The translations under genes and the position numbers were made by a program. A DNA stretch of 62,000 bases from Adiantum capillus-veneris (lineage: Eukaryota; Streptophyta; Polypodiopsida; Polypodiales; Pteridaceae): contig CM043970.1 in the NCBI GenBank assembly GCA_014529385.2, forward strand, positions 48,439,279 through 48,501,278, written 5' to 3'. The notes below the pieces were generated by a model that made no database searches, had not been told where the DNA came from, and saw nothing but the letters and a program-made list of their open reading frames with translations. Below are positions 22,655 through 34,260 of the stretch, one piece after another. Numbering within the stretch: the stretch's first letter is position 1; each line of letters begins with the position of its first letter.

Positions 22655-24466
22655 ATGGCTGACAATAATCAAGAGAGTAGAATGAACATTGATAGCTTTG
22701 ATTTTGCACATGAAGGTGCTAATGATGATGCTCCCATGTTTGTGAATTATCTCGTCACTAGGTTGCAACAAGCTATGGGCAACCCTGTTTTGCAAGCCGA
22801 AGTTACTCAACAACTTCGTGCTTATGGAATTTCCCTTCCTCTCCTAGAGGAGAGAGAGCTTAGGAGGCCTCTTGAAGAGACCCCCAAAAGAAGACTCTCT
22901 CCCATTCGAGAGGAGGAATCCAATGAGAAAGAAAGCAATGAAAGTCTAAGTTCTTCTGAAGAGGTGGCTCCACGAAGACGGCGGTCTAGACGATCGCCTA
23001 CTCCTCCCAAGAGGAAAAGAGCAACCTATAGTCCTTGTCCTCATCACTCTGAAAGGCAAGAGAGGAAACAAAAGAAGAAAAGGGCTAGGAAGAGGTCACC
23101 CTCTTCTCCTTCTTCTTCACCTTCCTCCTCTTCCGATGAAAGTTATGGCTATTATCCTAGAGAATACAAGAGGGGAGGACATCGCAAATCATTTCCTGCA
23201 TGGCGAAGGTCACAAAAGCTAAAGAAGTTCAAGGAGGGAGGAAAGAGTATCTCTTTTCTCACCTACGATGGCACCTTTGGTGCTACCGACAAAGTGTTGG
23301 CCTTCATCCAGCAATGTGATGCGGCCTTTGGGGACGAGGGCTTCACAGAGTCCTCCAAGCTATGCCATGTAGCTATGCACTTCCAAAAATCAGCTCGTCA
23401 ATGGTGGGATAGCCTTCGTGGCAATGGAGAAGCCCCAAAGACATGGAAAACTCTACAAGTTTCCATCATGAAGCAATTTCTTCCAAGTGATACTAAAGAT
23501 AAAGTTCTTACCGAATGGCGCGGCTTGAAGCTTCTCTCTCATGAGTCTATCAACAAGTATGTAGACAAGTTTTGGGATTTACATCTCAAAGCTACTGTCT
23601 TTCAAAAGATAGACTTTGCCGAGAAAAGAGAGCAATTCTGTGCGGGATTACCAGAAGAGATGGCCGAATACATCAACTCTCAACGGCCCAGTACTATTAC
23701 CGAAGTAATCCACCACACCATGGTTGCTTCACGCATCAATTTCCATCAAGGGGCTAGACGTAATGTCAAGCCCATGGAAAAAAAAGATAAAAATAATGCA
23801 AAGGGGAAATCCAATGCTCAAAATAATTCCCAAGGCACTTCCAACAACAACAACAACAACAATCGGTCCAAGGAGAAGGGAGTTTACAAAGGTAAAAACA
23901 AACTCTCTCCTGAAGAGCTTGAAGCTTTTTGCAAGGACCATAAATGTTTCAAGTGTGGGGAGCAAGGACATGGCTATCATTGTTGCCCCAAGAAGAATAC
24001 TCGCAATGAGACTCCTAGGGCTTCCACCATTGAAGCTCCAAAAGAGGATGCTCATTGCAAAGGATCATCACTCTCCTATGCTTGGGGAAAGGTAAGAGAG
24101 CATGATGCCTTCATCTTGTTTGACCCTGGCTCTACTCTCAACTTCATATCAATAGAGTTGGCCACCAAGTTGGGCATTCAAGCTTTTGAGATGGGAGATA
24201 TAGTAACAGCTGATGCAGCTTTCAAGGGACAACAAGCATCCGTTACTCCCTTGATTGGGAAGTTGAGGCTTCATGTCCAAAGCTATGTCGACAAAGAAGA
24301 CTTCTTCATCTCTCCTCTCCAACATCAGGATGTTATCCTAGGGGCACCATGGTTTGATCGCATGGCTGCCAACATGAAGTTCCCTAAAAGGAGAATTTAC
24401 TTCACTTACAGGGGAAAGAACATGTATATAGATGCTAGTGAGCGTGTCGCACTATTCCACTTGTAA
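22655..24466 (+). pseudogene. Element B gag-protease
   Basis: I place the start at ATG 22655 (MADNNQES), although the frame is open from 22613. The N-terminus is followed by an Arg/Ser-rich segment (about 22960-23220, e.g. RRRRSRRSPTPPKRKR). The Ty3 gag core comes next (about 23260-23760), then an Asn-rich stretch, then the intact CCHC knuckle CFKCGEQGHGYHCC at about 23945-23988. The protease has the active-site variant DPGS (about 24122) and conserved ILGAPWFDRM. The frame breaks near 24445, where a frameshift leads to TAA at 24464-24466. In related elements gag and pol are one frame. Confidence 0.9.
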
Positions 24467-24987
24467 ATCCTCGTTCTTTTGATAAGTCAATGAAGAGCTC
24501 AGTTTCTGCGTACATGATTTTTGTCAAAGAGTCTCCAAAAGATACTAATGTTTCATTAAATGTAAATGATAGGAATCAAGAAGAGTTAGACTTGTCTAAT
24601 TTTCTAAAAGGATTCCAAGATGTGTTCATCGATGATATCCCTATGGACTTACCTCCAAAACGAGGGGATGATGACCATCGTATTGAGCTCCTTCCTCGAA
24701 GCTCACCACCTAACAAGCCTCCTTATCGAGTCTCACAAGCTCAACAAGAGGAGATCATGAGGCAAGTACAAGAGCTGGTAGACAAAGGGATGGTGAGGCC
24801 TAGTTCCTCTCCCTTTTGTTCTCCAGTCCTTTTAGTGCAAAAGAAAGATGATACATACCGTTTGTGTGTGGACTATCGAGCACTAAACCATATCACTATC
24901 AAAAACAGATTTCCCGTACCTCGGGTACGTAGAAGATTTGTTTGATAAGCTACAAGGCTCTACCTACTTCAGTAGGATTGACCTTAA
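24467..24987 (+). pseudogene. Element B pol, N-terminal reverse transcriptase
   Basis: Past the frameshift the linker and N-terminal reverse transcriptase resume ([19 protein letters not shown] and [20 protein letters not shown]). A 4 bp duplication (gtacgta) near 24925 shifts the frame again. Coding stops after the codons for IDL at 24983, where a DNA transposon is inserted. Confidence 0.88.
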
Positions 24988-26307
24988 CACTAGGTTGGTA
25001 ACCTAACAGGACATAAAAGTGTCCTTTCAGGGTTTTGAAAAAAACCTCCAAAAGCATAGTAGATCCACTCATTTTGTAAAATCCTTTCATGAGGTTATAG
25101 TTCAAGGCCTCCTACACATGGAAAAAAAAAGAAACTTGTAAAATTTCTCATCTTTTGGTCACACCAAGCCTCCAAAGTTGATGGACCAGTACATTTTCAT
25201 CAAAACAGTCATTTCTTACGTTTTGTTGCATAAAAATAAGATTGGGGATTTTTGTAGGACTTGAGATAAATTCCCTAGTTAACTTCAATGGGTTGGTGAT
25301 CAAAAAGTATGATTGCTTCTCACTCACTATTTTTTGTATTCCCAAAAAAAATAGGTACAAAAAAGTTAAATTTTTACCATTCTGCAAACCTATCATCAAA
25401 GTTTCTATAGCCACGCTCAATAAAAATAATATGTGCATGTTTTCTTAGTTCCCTATTGTCCTTTAGGTTCATAAGGAGCCATGGAGCATGTCAAAAGAAT
25501 AATACATCTCTTACCAAGGGGAATCTTGGGGAAAAAGATGAAGTGCTAAATACAGCAAACATGAAAAAACTGGGTTCAACATTATGAGTTGTCGAATCCC
25601 ATAGAAACTATTCAATATCTAGCCAAATTTGATCCTTATGACTAGATATGGTTACTACCTACAAAATGCATGTAGTTGTCACAAGAAAGTAACAATATTG
25701 AAAAAGCTATACTTGATATACTAGAATGTTTCGTTTTCTTCTATAATTGAAAAAATCAACCATCGTTGTCTACTATGCAAAATAGGGTATTGGGTGCCCC
25801 AAAACTCAATGAATATTAGCTTTATGTTACAATATGCGACATAGAAAATCAAAACTGCATTTGGATATCATGAAAGCCACCAAAAAAATCATAGAAGAGC
25901 TAAAATTGGCTAAAAAACAGGATTTGACGATTTTGTAATTTGGTCATGACTTACAACTTTAACATTTATTTCTCCCTAGAAGCATCAGGACATGTTGAGG
26001 ACTACCAAAGGTAGTTCTCTAGCATTATAGACCTCACAAACATGAATTCTAGAGTGGTATAGTTGCAAAAAGTTAAAAAAAGCCAAAAACAGGACCCGTT
26101 TTTTCACACAGTTTAGGTTGTGAAATGTTGTGCAAGGACAAGGTTAGAGATGGAATTGATATTCCAAAAAAATGTCGAGTTTTTTTCAGCTCATGAGACA
26201 ACTTTCCAGACAGATAGCACCTCAAAATCCATTTTGAAACTCTTGACATAATTCAAGGAAAATGGTCACTTAACAGGACATAAAAGTGTCCCATTACCAA
26301 CCTAGTG
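24988..26307. mobile_element. 1,320 bp non-autonomous DNA transposon, CACTA...TAGTG ends, TTAA duplication
   Basis: Outer termini are CACTAGGTTGGTAA at 24988 and its inverse TTACCAACCTAGTG ending at 26307. The flanks are TTAA on both sides (24984-24987 and 26308-26311), and removing the insert restores the RT reading IDLKSGYHQ. Just inside both ends lies the same-orientation subterminal repeat aacaggacataaaagtgtcc, itself a partial palindrome (GGACA...TGTCC). Only short frames are present and there is no transposase. CACTA ends suggest En/Spm, but that family makes 3 bp duplications. With TTAA the superfamily is uncertain; 3 bp TTA or TAA, or TA, readings are also possible. Confidence 0.88.
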
Positions 26308-28766
26308 TTAAGAGTGGCTATCATCAAATAAGGATAGTGGATGAAGATATCCTAAAGACCGCGTTTCGCACAATATTTGGTCTTTATGAATATCTAGTCA
26401 TGCCTTTTGGCTTGACTAATGCACCATCTACTTACAATCGTCTCATGGAGAAAATTTTTAGACCATATCGAAAATTCACTGGAGTGTTCTTTGATGATAT
26501 CATCATCTACTCCAAGTCTTTGGAGGAACATAAGCAGCATCTCCAAGTGATTTTTCAAGCATTGAGGGAGAACAAGCTTTATCTCAACCAAAAGAAAAGC
26601 GAATTCTTCCTTCAAGAGATTCAATACTTAGGTCATATTATCTCTAAAGATGGTATCCAAATGGATCCATCAAAGTTAGAGGTAATAAAAGCATGGCCTA
26701 ATCCAAGAAATCTACATGAGCTAAGAAGCTTTATTGGTTTATGTGCATACTATAGACGCTTCATAGCAAAATTCTCTCAAGTAGCAGGACCACTACACGA
26801 CTTAACTAAGAAGAACGTTAAGTTTGTATGGGCTGCTAAGGAGCAAAATGCTTTTGAAAAACTCAAAGAGAAGCTTACTTCCCAACCAGTCCTCGTGCTT
26901 CCGGATCTCTCAAAGCCATTTGAGGTCCAATGTGATGCTTGTGGTGATTGCCTTGGAGTGGTTTTGCTTCAAGAAGGGCATGCCATAGCATATGAAAGCC
27001 GAAGGCTCAATAGTGATGAACGAGTCTTGGGCATTTATGAGAAAGAGATTTTAGCTATTCTACATGCCCTAGATACATGGAAGCACTACCTATTGGGGAC
27101 TCCATTTATCCTATGAACCGACCACCAAAGTCTCAAGTATTTCATGACGCAAACCAAACTTTCCGACAAACAAATGAGGTGGGCAAATTTTCTTTCGCAA
27201 TTTAATTTCCATATTGCTCACATAGCTGGTAAGCACAATCAAGTTGTTGATGCACTTTCACGATGACCAAAAGTTAATGCGGTGTCTATAGCTACTCACA
27301 ATGATCTATCCTCTATGATAGATGAGTATGCTACTGACCCTGACTTTAGAGACATAATGTCAGCCCTTGCTTTGGGGAAGAAAGAGGAACCATTCACCTT
27401 GCAGGATGGTTATCTTCTCCACGGCAATAGGCTATGTGTTACCCATTCCCTTCGTGAGAAGGTTATGTATGAATTCCATGCTCCTCCATATGCGGGGCAT
27501 AGAGATATTCAACCTACTCTCCGAAGAGTAGAGACGTACTTCTATTGGCCTACCATGAAAGTGGACATACAAGAGTATGTATCAAAATGTGTAGTATGCC
27601 AAAAGACCAAGTATGATAGAGGGAAGAAACCTAGATTACTCCAGTCATTGCCTATTCCAAATTCACCATGGGAGAGTATATCCATGGATTTCATCTTTGG
27701 ATTACCCAAGTCTATCCATGGGAATACAGGAATATGGACAATAGTCGACAGGTTTAGCAAGCAAGCACATTTCATTCCTATCAAAAAGACTATTAAGGCA
27801 CACCAAATGGCAACTCTCTTCATATCTCAGATTTTCAAGCACCATGGATTACCCACATCCATCGTGTCAGATAGAGATCCTAGAATGACCAGTAATTTCT
27901 GAAAAGGTCTCTTTGAAAATCTAGGAACAAGATTGAATTTCTCTTCGGCCTATCACCCACAAACGGATGGCCAAAGTGAGATAGCCAATCTTACGATACT
28001 TGATCTACTCAAGACTTATTTTACCGAAGTAGATCAACGCTCTTAATGGGAAAAGTACTTACCTCTTGTAGAGTATGCCTACAATAATACTGTACATACT
28101 TCTACGGGAAAAGTACCTTTTGAGATCATTGAGGGAAGACCTAAAAGTCCCTTGCTACTCAAAGTACATGGGAAGATCTTCGCCGCCGATGAGTATAGCC
28201 GTGACCTACAAGAATCTTTTCAAAAGATTAGGGAGGCTATATCCATCTCTCAACAAAGGCAAAAAGCTGTTGCTGATAAGCACAGAAGAGCCTTAATGTT
28301 CAAAGAAAATGATTGGGTCTTACTCAAGTTTCCTAAGGCTCGATTAAGGCAAACGACGGGCAAAAATCCTACGGGCCATCAAAAGTATTATGCTAAACTA
28401 GCAAAAAGATACTATGGTCCTTTCTAAATCTTGAAGCCCATCAACGAAACGGCTTATCAACTCAAGTTGCCCAACCATTGGCTTATACACAATGCCTTTC
28501 ATGTAAGCCTGCTTAAGCCCTACAAAGGAGAGCCACCAACTGAACCAATTATTGAAGACCCTCCCGAAGTTGAAGACCAAGAAGAGGTGCCACAACCCGA
28601 AGCTATCCTTCGGCATGAAGACAAGGTACTACGACATGGTAAGATTATCCGACGGTATCTCATTAAGTTCAAAAATTATCCTTTTGAAGATGTTAGATGG
28701 ATGCAAGGAATACAGCTTAAGGATAGTATGAACCTTGTCAATGCTTACAATGCTACATTAGAGTAA
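26308..28766 (+). pseudogene. Element B pol: rest of RT, RNase H, integrase, chromodomain-like tail
   Basis: Reverse transcriptase resumes at SGYHQIRIV, with FFDD near 26492 and MPFGLTNAPSTYNRLM intact. RNase H shows CDACGDCLG (near 26935). The integrase has its HHCC finger (about 27478-27600), MDFIFGLP, SDRDPRM and an intact TSNF-type segment. The tail (about 28600-28720) reads HEDKVLRHGKIIRRYLIKF, chromodomain-like. Stops are TGA 27114-27116, TGA 27264-27266, TGA 27900-27902, TAA 28044-28046 and TAA 28425-28427. The terminal TAA is 28764-28766. Confidence 0.92.
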
Positions 28767-29111
28767 GCACATGTACAAATTTCTTTTAAATCACTCATGT
28801 TTTTGTCTTATAAGACTAGTCCTCTTTTTAAGTGTGCACAAATTTAACTAATATGCATGCTTAAAATCATGTTTGTGATGACGACGTCTCTCAAACACCG
28901 AGTAGAATTTGTCACTCTACTTTGGGAGAATGAAATGGACTAAAGAGCAGACATGCTTGTGGCAGCTATGTCTCCCAAGCACCAAATGGATTAGTCATCC
29001 ATCTTGGAAAGAGTCGTAGGGTAAAAAGGGATCCTTTACCCGCTAAGTACGATTGACTAATGACTAAGACTTTATCTCTTCTACCTCATAGTCGAGGACG
29101 ACTATGATTTC
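28767..29111 (+). other. Element B 3' untranslated region
   Basis: Non-coding, collinear with the same part of elements A and C. Confidence 0.75.
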
Positions 29112-29124
29112 AAGAGAGAGGTAA
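29111..29124 (+). other. Element B polypurine tract
   Basis: caagagagaggtaa sits directly before the 3' LTR. Element C carries the same tract. Confidence 0.75.
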
Positions 29125-30760
29125 TGTCATAAAATCTAATATCTAACCAACCCAAATGATTTTCTCATATTAAATTGATCACTTAATGTGGGAGAATAAA
29201 TGGGAATAAGTGTTAAGATATAGATATGTGCTTATAGATCTATCTCAACACGGAGCCAATGGTAAAGGGGCCCAAAAGGGAGATGGTCTATCAAAGAGCA
29301 AGGCTAACCAATGGAGCATAAGACCTTAGGGTTAGCTTCATTGAAGACCTCCAATAAATGTGTGTAAAATTCCTTTGACCTTAGGTAAGCTAGGGCTGAG
29401 CTTGAGGTGGGAACCCGGCCCAAGCTCGAGGTGCTTGTCCTGCTTGAGGTGCTTGTCGTGCTTGAGGTGTTTGTCATGCTTGAGGTGCTTGATTAAGATG
29501 CTTGAGGTGATTGACTGGATCCATGCTTGAGGTGCTTGACTTGCTGCATGGTTAAGGTACTTGAGGTGCCTTGAGAAGCTTGCCTGAGATGCTTGTGGGA
29601 ACACCCCCTAGTTCAAGTGCTTTGTCATGCTTGGTGAGTAAGGTGCTTGATTACCTAAAGTCAAAAGCATTCCTACAAGAGGGGGGGCGAGCCCTTTTCC
29701 TAGGGGCTAGATAGAGAACACCCACTCACACACACAAGGGAAGCCCCAACTTGAAGAGGCAGCAAGGACACATGTCAGGCCCCTACCCATGTCACCTTAA
29801 TGTGTTGCTTGAAGCCTATTGGCTAAGATTCAAAGGGGTCCAATGATAAATTACATGAATTATCTAATTGTTTTAGCATTTATCTAGCCCTCTCTCTCAA
29901 AAAGGAAAGGGGGACACTTGTCTCAAGGCTACCCCTACTGCTTGTAATGCCTCCTGCTCATGATTGGCTAGGCCTGGGAGGGTCCAATGAGCTTCAAGCA
30001 TGAGCTACAAGGGGGGGTCTACCCAAGCTAGCTAGGGGCTTGCTTGAGGGGTATACTTACCCACACACACTCACAATCACTCTCATTGTGTGCTATGCAA
30101 CGTGCAAGAGCTCCCTCTCCTTCTCCAAGCAAGTAGAGGTTGAGAGCCTACACCAACACTCTTGGCTATGGAGTGCAAATCCAACCAAGAGCCATGCTTC
30201 AATGCTTAAGCTTGCCATCTCCTTCTTCTTCATTACTATGCTATTATGTATGCTAGCAACAAGAGTATGATAAGTGAGGAACTAGTTCTTTCTCCTATGA
30301 AATGTTTCTTCTTCCTCTTCCCTACCCTCATTCCCTGCTATCTCTCTCCACCTTCGAAGGTGTTTGAGGTCTTGGGACTGAGGCTTGGGACAGTTAAAGA
30401 TTTCTTCAAGTTCATGTTATGCTATGATTGTGATGCATGAAGCTTTCCATCTTCATTGCATCACCTAGGTCACAAGGAACACAAAGAATGTATTGTAACA
30501 AGTCTCTCTTAATGGGAGAAATCATAATACAAATGCCTATTGGAGGGGGGACCGGCTCCACATAAATCCGGTCCTCAACTGTTGTCATGTTCTCTAAATT
30601 CTCTCTCTTGCAAAAGTATTGTTTATGCCAAGTTAACTAATTGCTATGATTATGTTGCTATCTTCAATTATTTCTACCCACTATGCTCACAAAGTTATTT
30701 CTCGAAAGTATTCTCATTAATTTCCGCTATTCTCAAGTTGAATAGGCTAATTCCATTACA
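29125..30760 (+). repeat. Element B 3' LTR
   Basis: It starts TGTCATAAAATC, ends CCATTACA and is 1,636 bp, near-identical to the 5' LTR. The minisatellite lies at about 29400-29650. Confidence 0.92.
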
Positions 30761-31056
30761 CACTTGTCCAACACATATCACATAGGCATAGTAGGTTTTT
30801 TCCCACATAATTGTTTAACTTAACTAGGGCCTATTGATGTTTGACCAAATTAACAAATTGATAAAAGCTAGGTCTTGTAAAGATGCCTATACTGAAATGT
30901 GACTTGTGTTTGTGTTTCGGATATCTATCTATACTTTTAAATTAAAAAATATTAATAGTGAAACCATTAAAAGATCTATAAAAATCAGCCTCACTTAATT
31001 GGTTTTCTGTAAGTCTTGTGTTGATCGACTATCAAATAAAGCAAGTTATAAGAATT

Positions 31057-31344
31057 CTAGCCACTACCTGCATTTTGATGAGATTTGGATTTGAGGAAGG
31101 AAAGACTCAAGGCAATGGGGCACTCTGCTGCAAGAAACATTTCAAACTCGTTAGCGAGTGAAGTTTTTCTTAAAGCAACCAATGATATAACTCTGAGGAC
31201 AATGAACAATTGCAAGTCATAATAACCACTCATGTGACTTTTGCATGGATCATAGAAGATTTTAAATGACGCATCGGAGAGGTAAGTCAAATGACTTACC
31301 TTTATTATTTGCATCGCCACCACCAATAGTCTCCACGTCAGCCA
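31057..31344 (-). other. Possible exon pair of an unknown gene
   Basis: On the minus strand an ATG at 31344-31342 opens a short coding segment (MADVETIGGGDANNK) ending at a GTAAGT donor (31299). An acceptor (tttcttgcag) lies near 31137, followed by a phase-compatible segment (ECPIALSLSFLK) to another CAG|GTAG donor near 31074. No downstream exon was recognised. Two good splice signals make it more than noise, but it remains speculative. Confidence 0.25.
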
Positions 31345-31449
31345 TCTTTGCTTGTACTGCCTTTTCCTTCACTTAGTCGATGTGAGGGGTTTTGACGCAT
31401 CTTTATCATGTACGCCACAACCCTTTTCATGCCCATAACCTCAATTGGA

Positions 31450-31545
31450 AGAGTGATTTTTGTTAAGGAATCTATAAATGATCCTAATGTTTTACTAGAT
31501 AAAAATGGTGGCAATCAAGAGGAGTTAGAGTTGTCTAATATAGAT
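31450..31545 (+). pseudogene. Orphan fragment of Ty3 pol linker
   Basis: About 95 bp match the gag-pol linker of elements A and B (phrases VKESINDPN and GGNQEELELSN). Nothing on either side continues the match. Confidence 0.75.
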
Positions 31546-31845
31546 TCGTACCTGCTAGACACTAGATGAATCCATTTTGAAACACTTTTTTTTGAGAGAT
31601 CTGCAAGTAATTTTTTAAAAAAAGTAAGCAATGGACGTTGGTTTAGAAATATATAAAAGTGAAAAATGAAATAGTTACTAATTATTATTGTACAAAGTAA
31701 ATTAAAAAATAATATATGTATACATCCTTTGGAATGTAATGTATTTCATTCTTTTGATTATAATAAGTATAAGTGATTTTTTAAAGTACATCACTATATA
31801 TAATATTTGTATACTAGAGTTTTGTTTTATAGATATTCACAATAA
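31546..31845. other. AT-rich non-coding stretch
   Basis: I see no supported feature. Confidence 0.4.
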
Positions 31846-33010
31846 TTAAGTATAACTAACTAATATTGACTTATGATGTTCTAGGCCAGCCCGAGGATTT
31901 TCCTTTTCATTGAACATTGGTTGTTTGGTTAGAATTTTGATTCTCCTTGAAGATGGTTTCCATTTTGCCTCAAAATCCCCTTTGAGCCCTCTTTCTAGCT
32001 CAAAAGCCGCCTTCTCTCTTTCTACTCTTGCTGCCTTTTGGATTGGTTCTTTTGTTGTTACTGCATGGCATGGTTGTTTTGTTGTCTTTGTGTCCTCTAC
32101 CTTTGCTTTCCCTTTTTCTCTTTTCTTTCTTTTGAGGGGAGTCTCTTCCTCCTCCGCCTTTTCTTTTTCCTTGTCGCTTTTTGCAGCTTTTGCTATAGTA
32201 GTTGTCCCTTGGCTAGGGACATCAACTAGTCTGGTCCTCACTGGTGGAGATCTTGCATGCACTTCTTCTTCTTCATTCTTGTTCAATAGCCATAGATTTT
32301 GCTATGGGACATGCGGTAGATGATCTGCTTGGTCGATAACATGATAAGAAATTCTTATTAACACTTTTGGAGCTCCCAAGAAGGTGTTGTTCTCTATCTT
32401 TTTCACATGAGTGAGAGTGGTGTGAATATATTGGGCGTGGTCTACTTATATCATGCCTTCTCTCTTTGAGGCCTGTGTGAATGTGGATGCCATGGCATGA
32501 TTTGGAACTGTGTATCTAAGAGGTCTTTTAACGGTGAAATGAAAGTGCCAACAATAGAGCCGAAGAGTCCGTTCTATCCCTCTTTCCTTTAGATCTGAGA
32601 AGGAGGTTGATGATCAACTGGTGAAAATGACGATTGTGGGAAAACCCTCTGTCTCTCACACGTTTTCCTCCTCTTTGCAGCCTTAGGGCTTCAAGAACCT
32701 GACCTTTTGTGATGCTCACCTCTATTGGAGAGTCATTCAAATCCAAGATGGTTTCCCTTCCTTCTTCTATAATGTTGTGTAGGATCTCATAAGCCCTCTT
32801 GTAGTCTACACCACAAGGCTCCAATTCAAGGTAGTCTTTAAGGCCAATTATTTCCCAAAGTGGCCTGATTGCCTCTTCTTTGACAAGGTCTTGAGCTTAC
32901 TTTGGAAACATATGAACTTCAACCTTAGATCCATGTGTGATTTTGATTGAGCCATGGTGTATAGTGACATGTTGACTTTCAAGTTGTTCTTTTTGACAAC
33001 TAGGTGACAT
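31846..33010 (-). pseudogene. Degenerate retroelement-like or plant gene, two blocks
   Basis: Reading leftward on the minus strand, one block (about 33010-32620) encodes a fairly natural protein segment (KDYLELEPCGVDYKRAYEIL, ILDLNDSPIEVSITKGQV). It is broken by a stop near 32898 and a frame change after about 32640. A second block (32286-31846) is highly charged (Lys/Glu-rich, KSDKEKEKAEEEE). The two could be parts of one decayed gene. I do not recognise the family; a gag-like or plant-transposon protein is possible. Confidence 0.35.
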
Positions 33011-33230
33011 TTGCTTCCTTGAGGGAGTCTTCTTCTACCTGGTATGGTGGAAGCTTTGCAAAGTTTTCCTTGATGGTTTTGTTCTTTGGAGCTCCCAAGG
33101 TAGATGAGCGTGAACCTGGCAAGGTAGCATCCAATTCATTGGTCATACCACGTTACAAAGTCCCAATCAGGTAGAGAAACCAATAAGACAAAAATAAGCA
33201 CTAAAAAGCACAATCTTGGCCCAAACATTT

Positions 33231-33250
33231 ATCTTAGGTACACCTAAGAT
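33231..33250. repeat. Short palindrome, CTTAGG/CCTAAG type
   Basis: Arms atcttaggt and acctaagat flank a 2 bp centre. It is one of a family of similar palindromes in this window. Confidence 0.85.
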
Positions 33251-33529
33251 ACAGATGAGTGCAGGTGCATGCACTTTTGTGTCAAAGTGAATGATTAAGA
33301 AGTGTATGAGTTATTGGTTGCAATATACATGGAGCTGGATACCTTTTCCACACTTGTGGTGAGAATTGTGCACAAACATGTGTTCGCTTTAACACTTTCA
33401 AATTTTGGTGATTGATAAGTTTTTATTGTTTTAAACTTGATGAAACTTGTCAGGGTGCTTTATTTGACCCTTGTAGACATATCCGTGCCATTAAATTGCA
33501 AGTCAAAACTTCCCTATAGCAATTATATT

Positions 33530-33546
33530 TTAGGCATGCCTAAGAT
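33530..33546. repeat. Short palindrome, same family
   Basis: ttaggcatgcctaa is a perfect 14 bp palindrome followed by gata. Confidence 0.8.
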
Positions 33547-33810
33547 AAATTTGACTAATTTGGGCAAGTTTTGTGCTTCTGGGACCCTGATTGGTTGTGG
33601 TCGGTAGAACCTTGATGTCACATGAACTTGGGTTTTGAATTGATAGGCTAAAAGTCATTTTTTGGTGTACTTGACTCTATTTGTTGTGGTAATATGCATT
33701 TGAGAGTAATTATGAATGAAATGAATATAGCAGTGTGACAAGGGCTCTGTGAGGGGTAGGGAAATCATGCTAGGTGAATGTGTGTGAAATATGTGCTTCC
33801 ATCCTAGCAG

Positions 33811-33837
33811 ATTATCTTTGACGTGCCTAAGATAATT
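33811..33837. repeat. Short imperfect palindrome, same family
   Basis: attatctttgacgtgcctaa followed by gataat. Outer arms match perfectly and the centre has mismatches. Confidence 0.7.
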
Positions 33838-34246
33838 TTTACAAAGTAATGTGATGTAGGCCCTAATCTTGTCGCTTATAGCTTCTACTAGATTAATTAG
33901 GTAGGGTGAAGCCCTTGGTTGTGTTTCTTGCACTTGCTTATGTCCCTGATTAGGTTGATAGTTCCCTTTTGATCCAAGCTTGACTTGGAGTCTTTATTTA
34001 CTAGTTTTCTGCCCATTGAATGTTGGTAAGGTTCCATTGTAAGTTATAGAGTGCCCCCTTTGAGTTTGAGGTTAAACGGATCAATATTTTGCATTGCGGT
34101 GCAAAATGTTGCTTTACGGTAAGGTTATGGTCATCTTGTTGTTCACTGATGACTGGACCTTCATTGCACCTATAACTCTTCAAAAATCCCTAACATGATA
34201 GTCCCAATATATTTGTGAAATTTGGTCCCCATCTACGTCTTCTATC

Positions 34247-34260
34247 TTTGGCGCGCCAAA
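34247..34260. repeat. Short palindrome, TTTGGCGCGCCAAA
   Basis: A perfect 14 bp palindrome preceded by tatc, so it resembles the other members except that the arms read TTTGG rather than TTAGG. Confidence 0.75.

Larger units (their letters stand above)
20604..30760 (+). mobile_element. Full-length Ty3/gypsy element B (10.16 kb)
   Basis: Two LTRs of equal length (1,636 bp), a primer-binding site, a gag-protease-RT-RNase H-integrase order and a chromodomain-like tail identify a Ty3/gypsy element, chromovirus-like by that tail. By eye the LTRs differ at roughly 30 positions (about 2%), suggesting a fairly young insertion. It is nevertheless dead: two frameshifts, five stops and a 1,320 bp DNA transposon interrupt it. 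Flanking five-mers (aaact before, cactt after) do not form a perfect target duplication. Confidence 0.92.

Noticed and set aside
24988-26307. Calling the insert in element B a definite En/Spm (CACTA) transposon
   Set aside because: The termini fit, but the 4 bp TTAA flanks do not match the usual 3 bp duplication and no transposase is present.
20599-30765. Target duplication of element B (aaact / cactt)
   Set aside because: The five-mers do not match; shifting the ends by a base only gives four of five matches, so I do not claim one.
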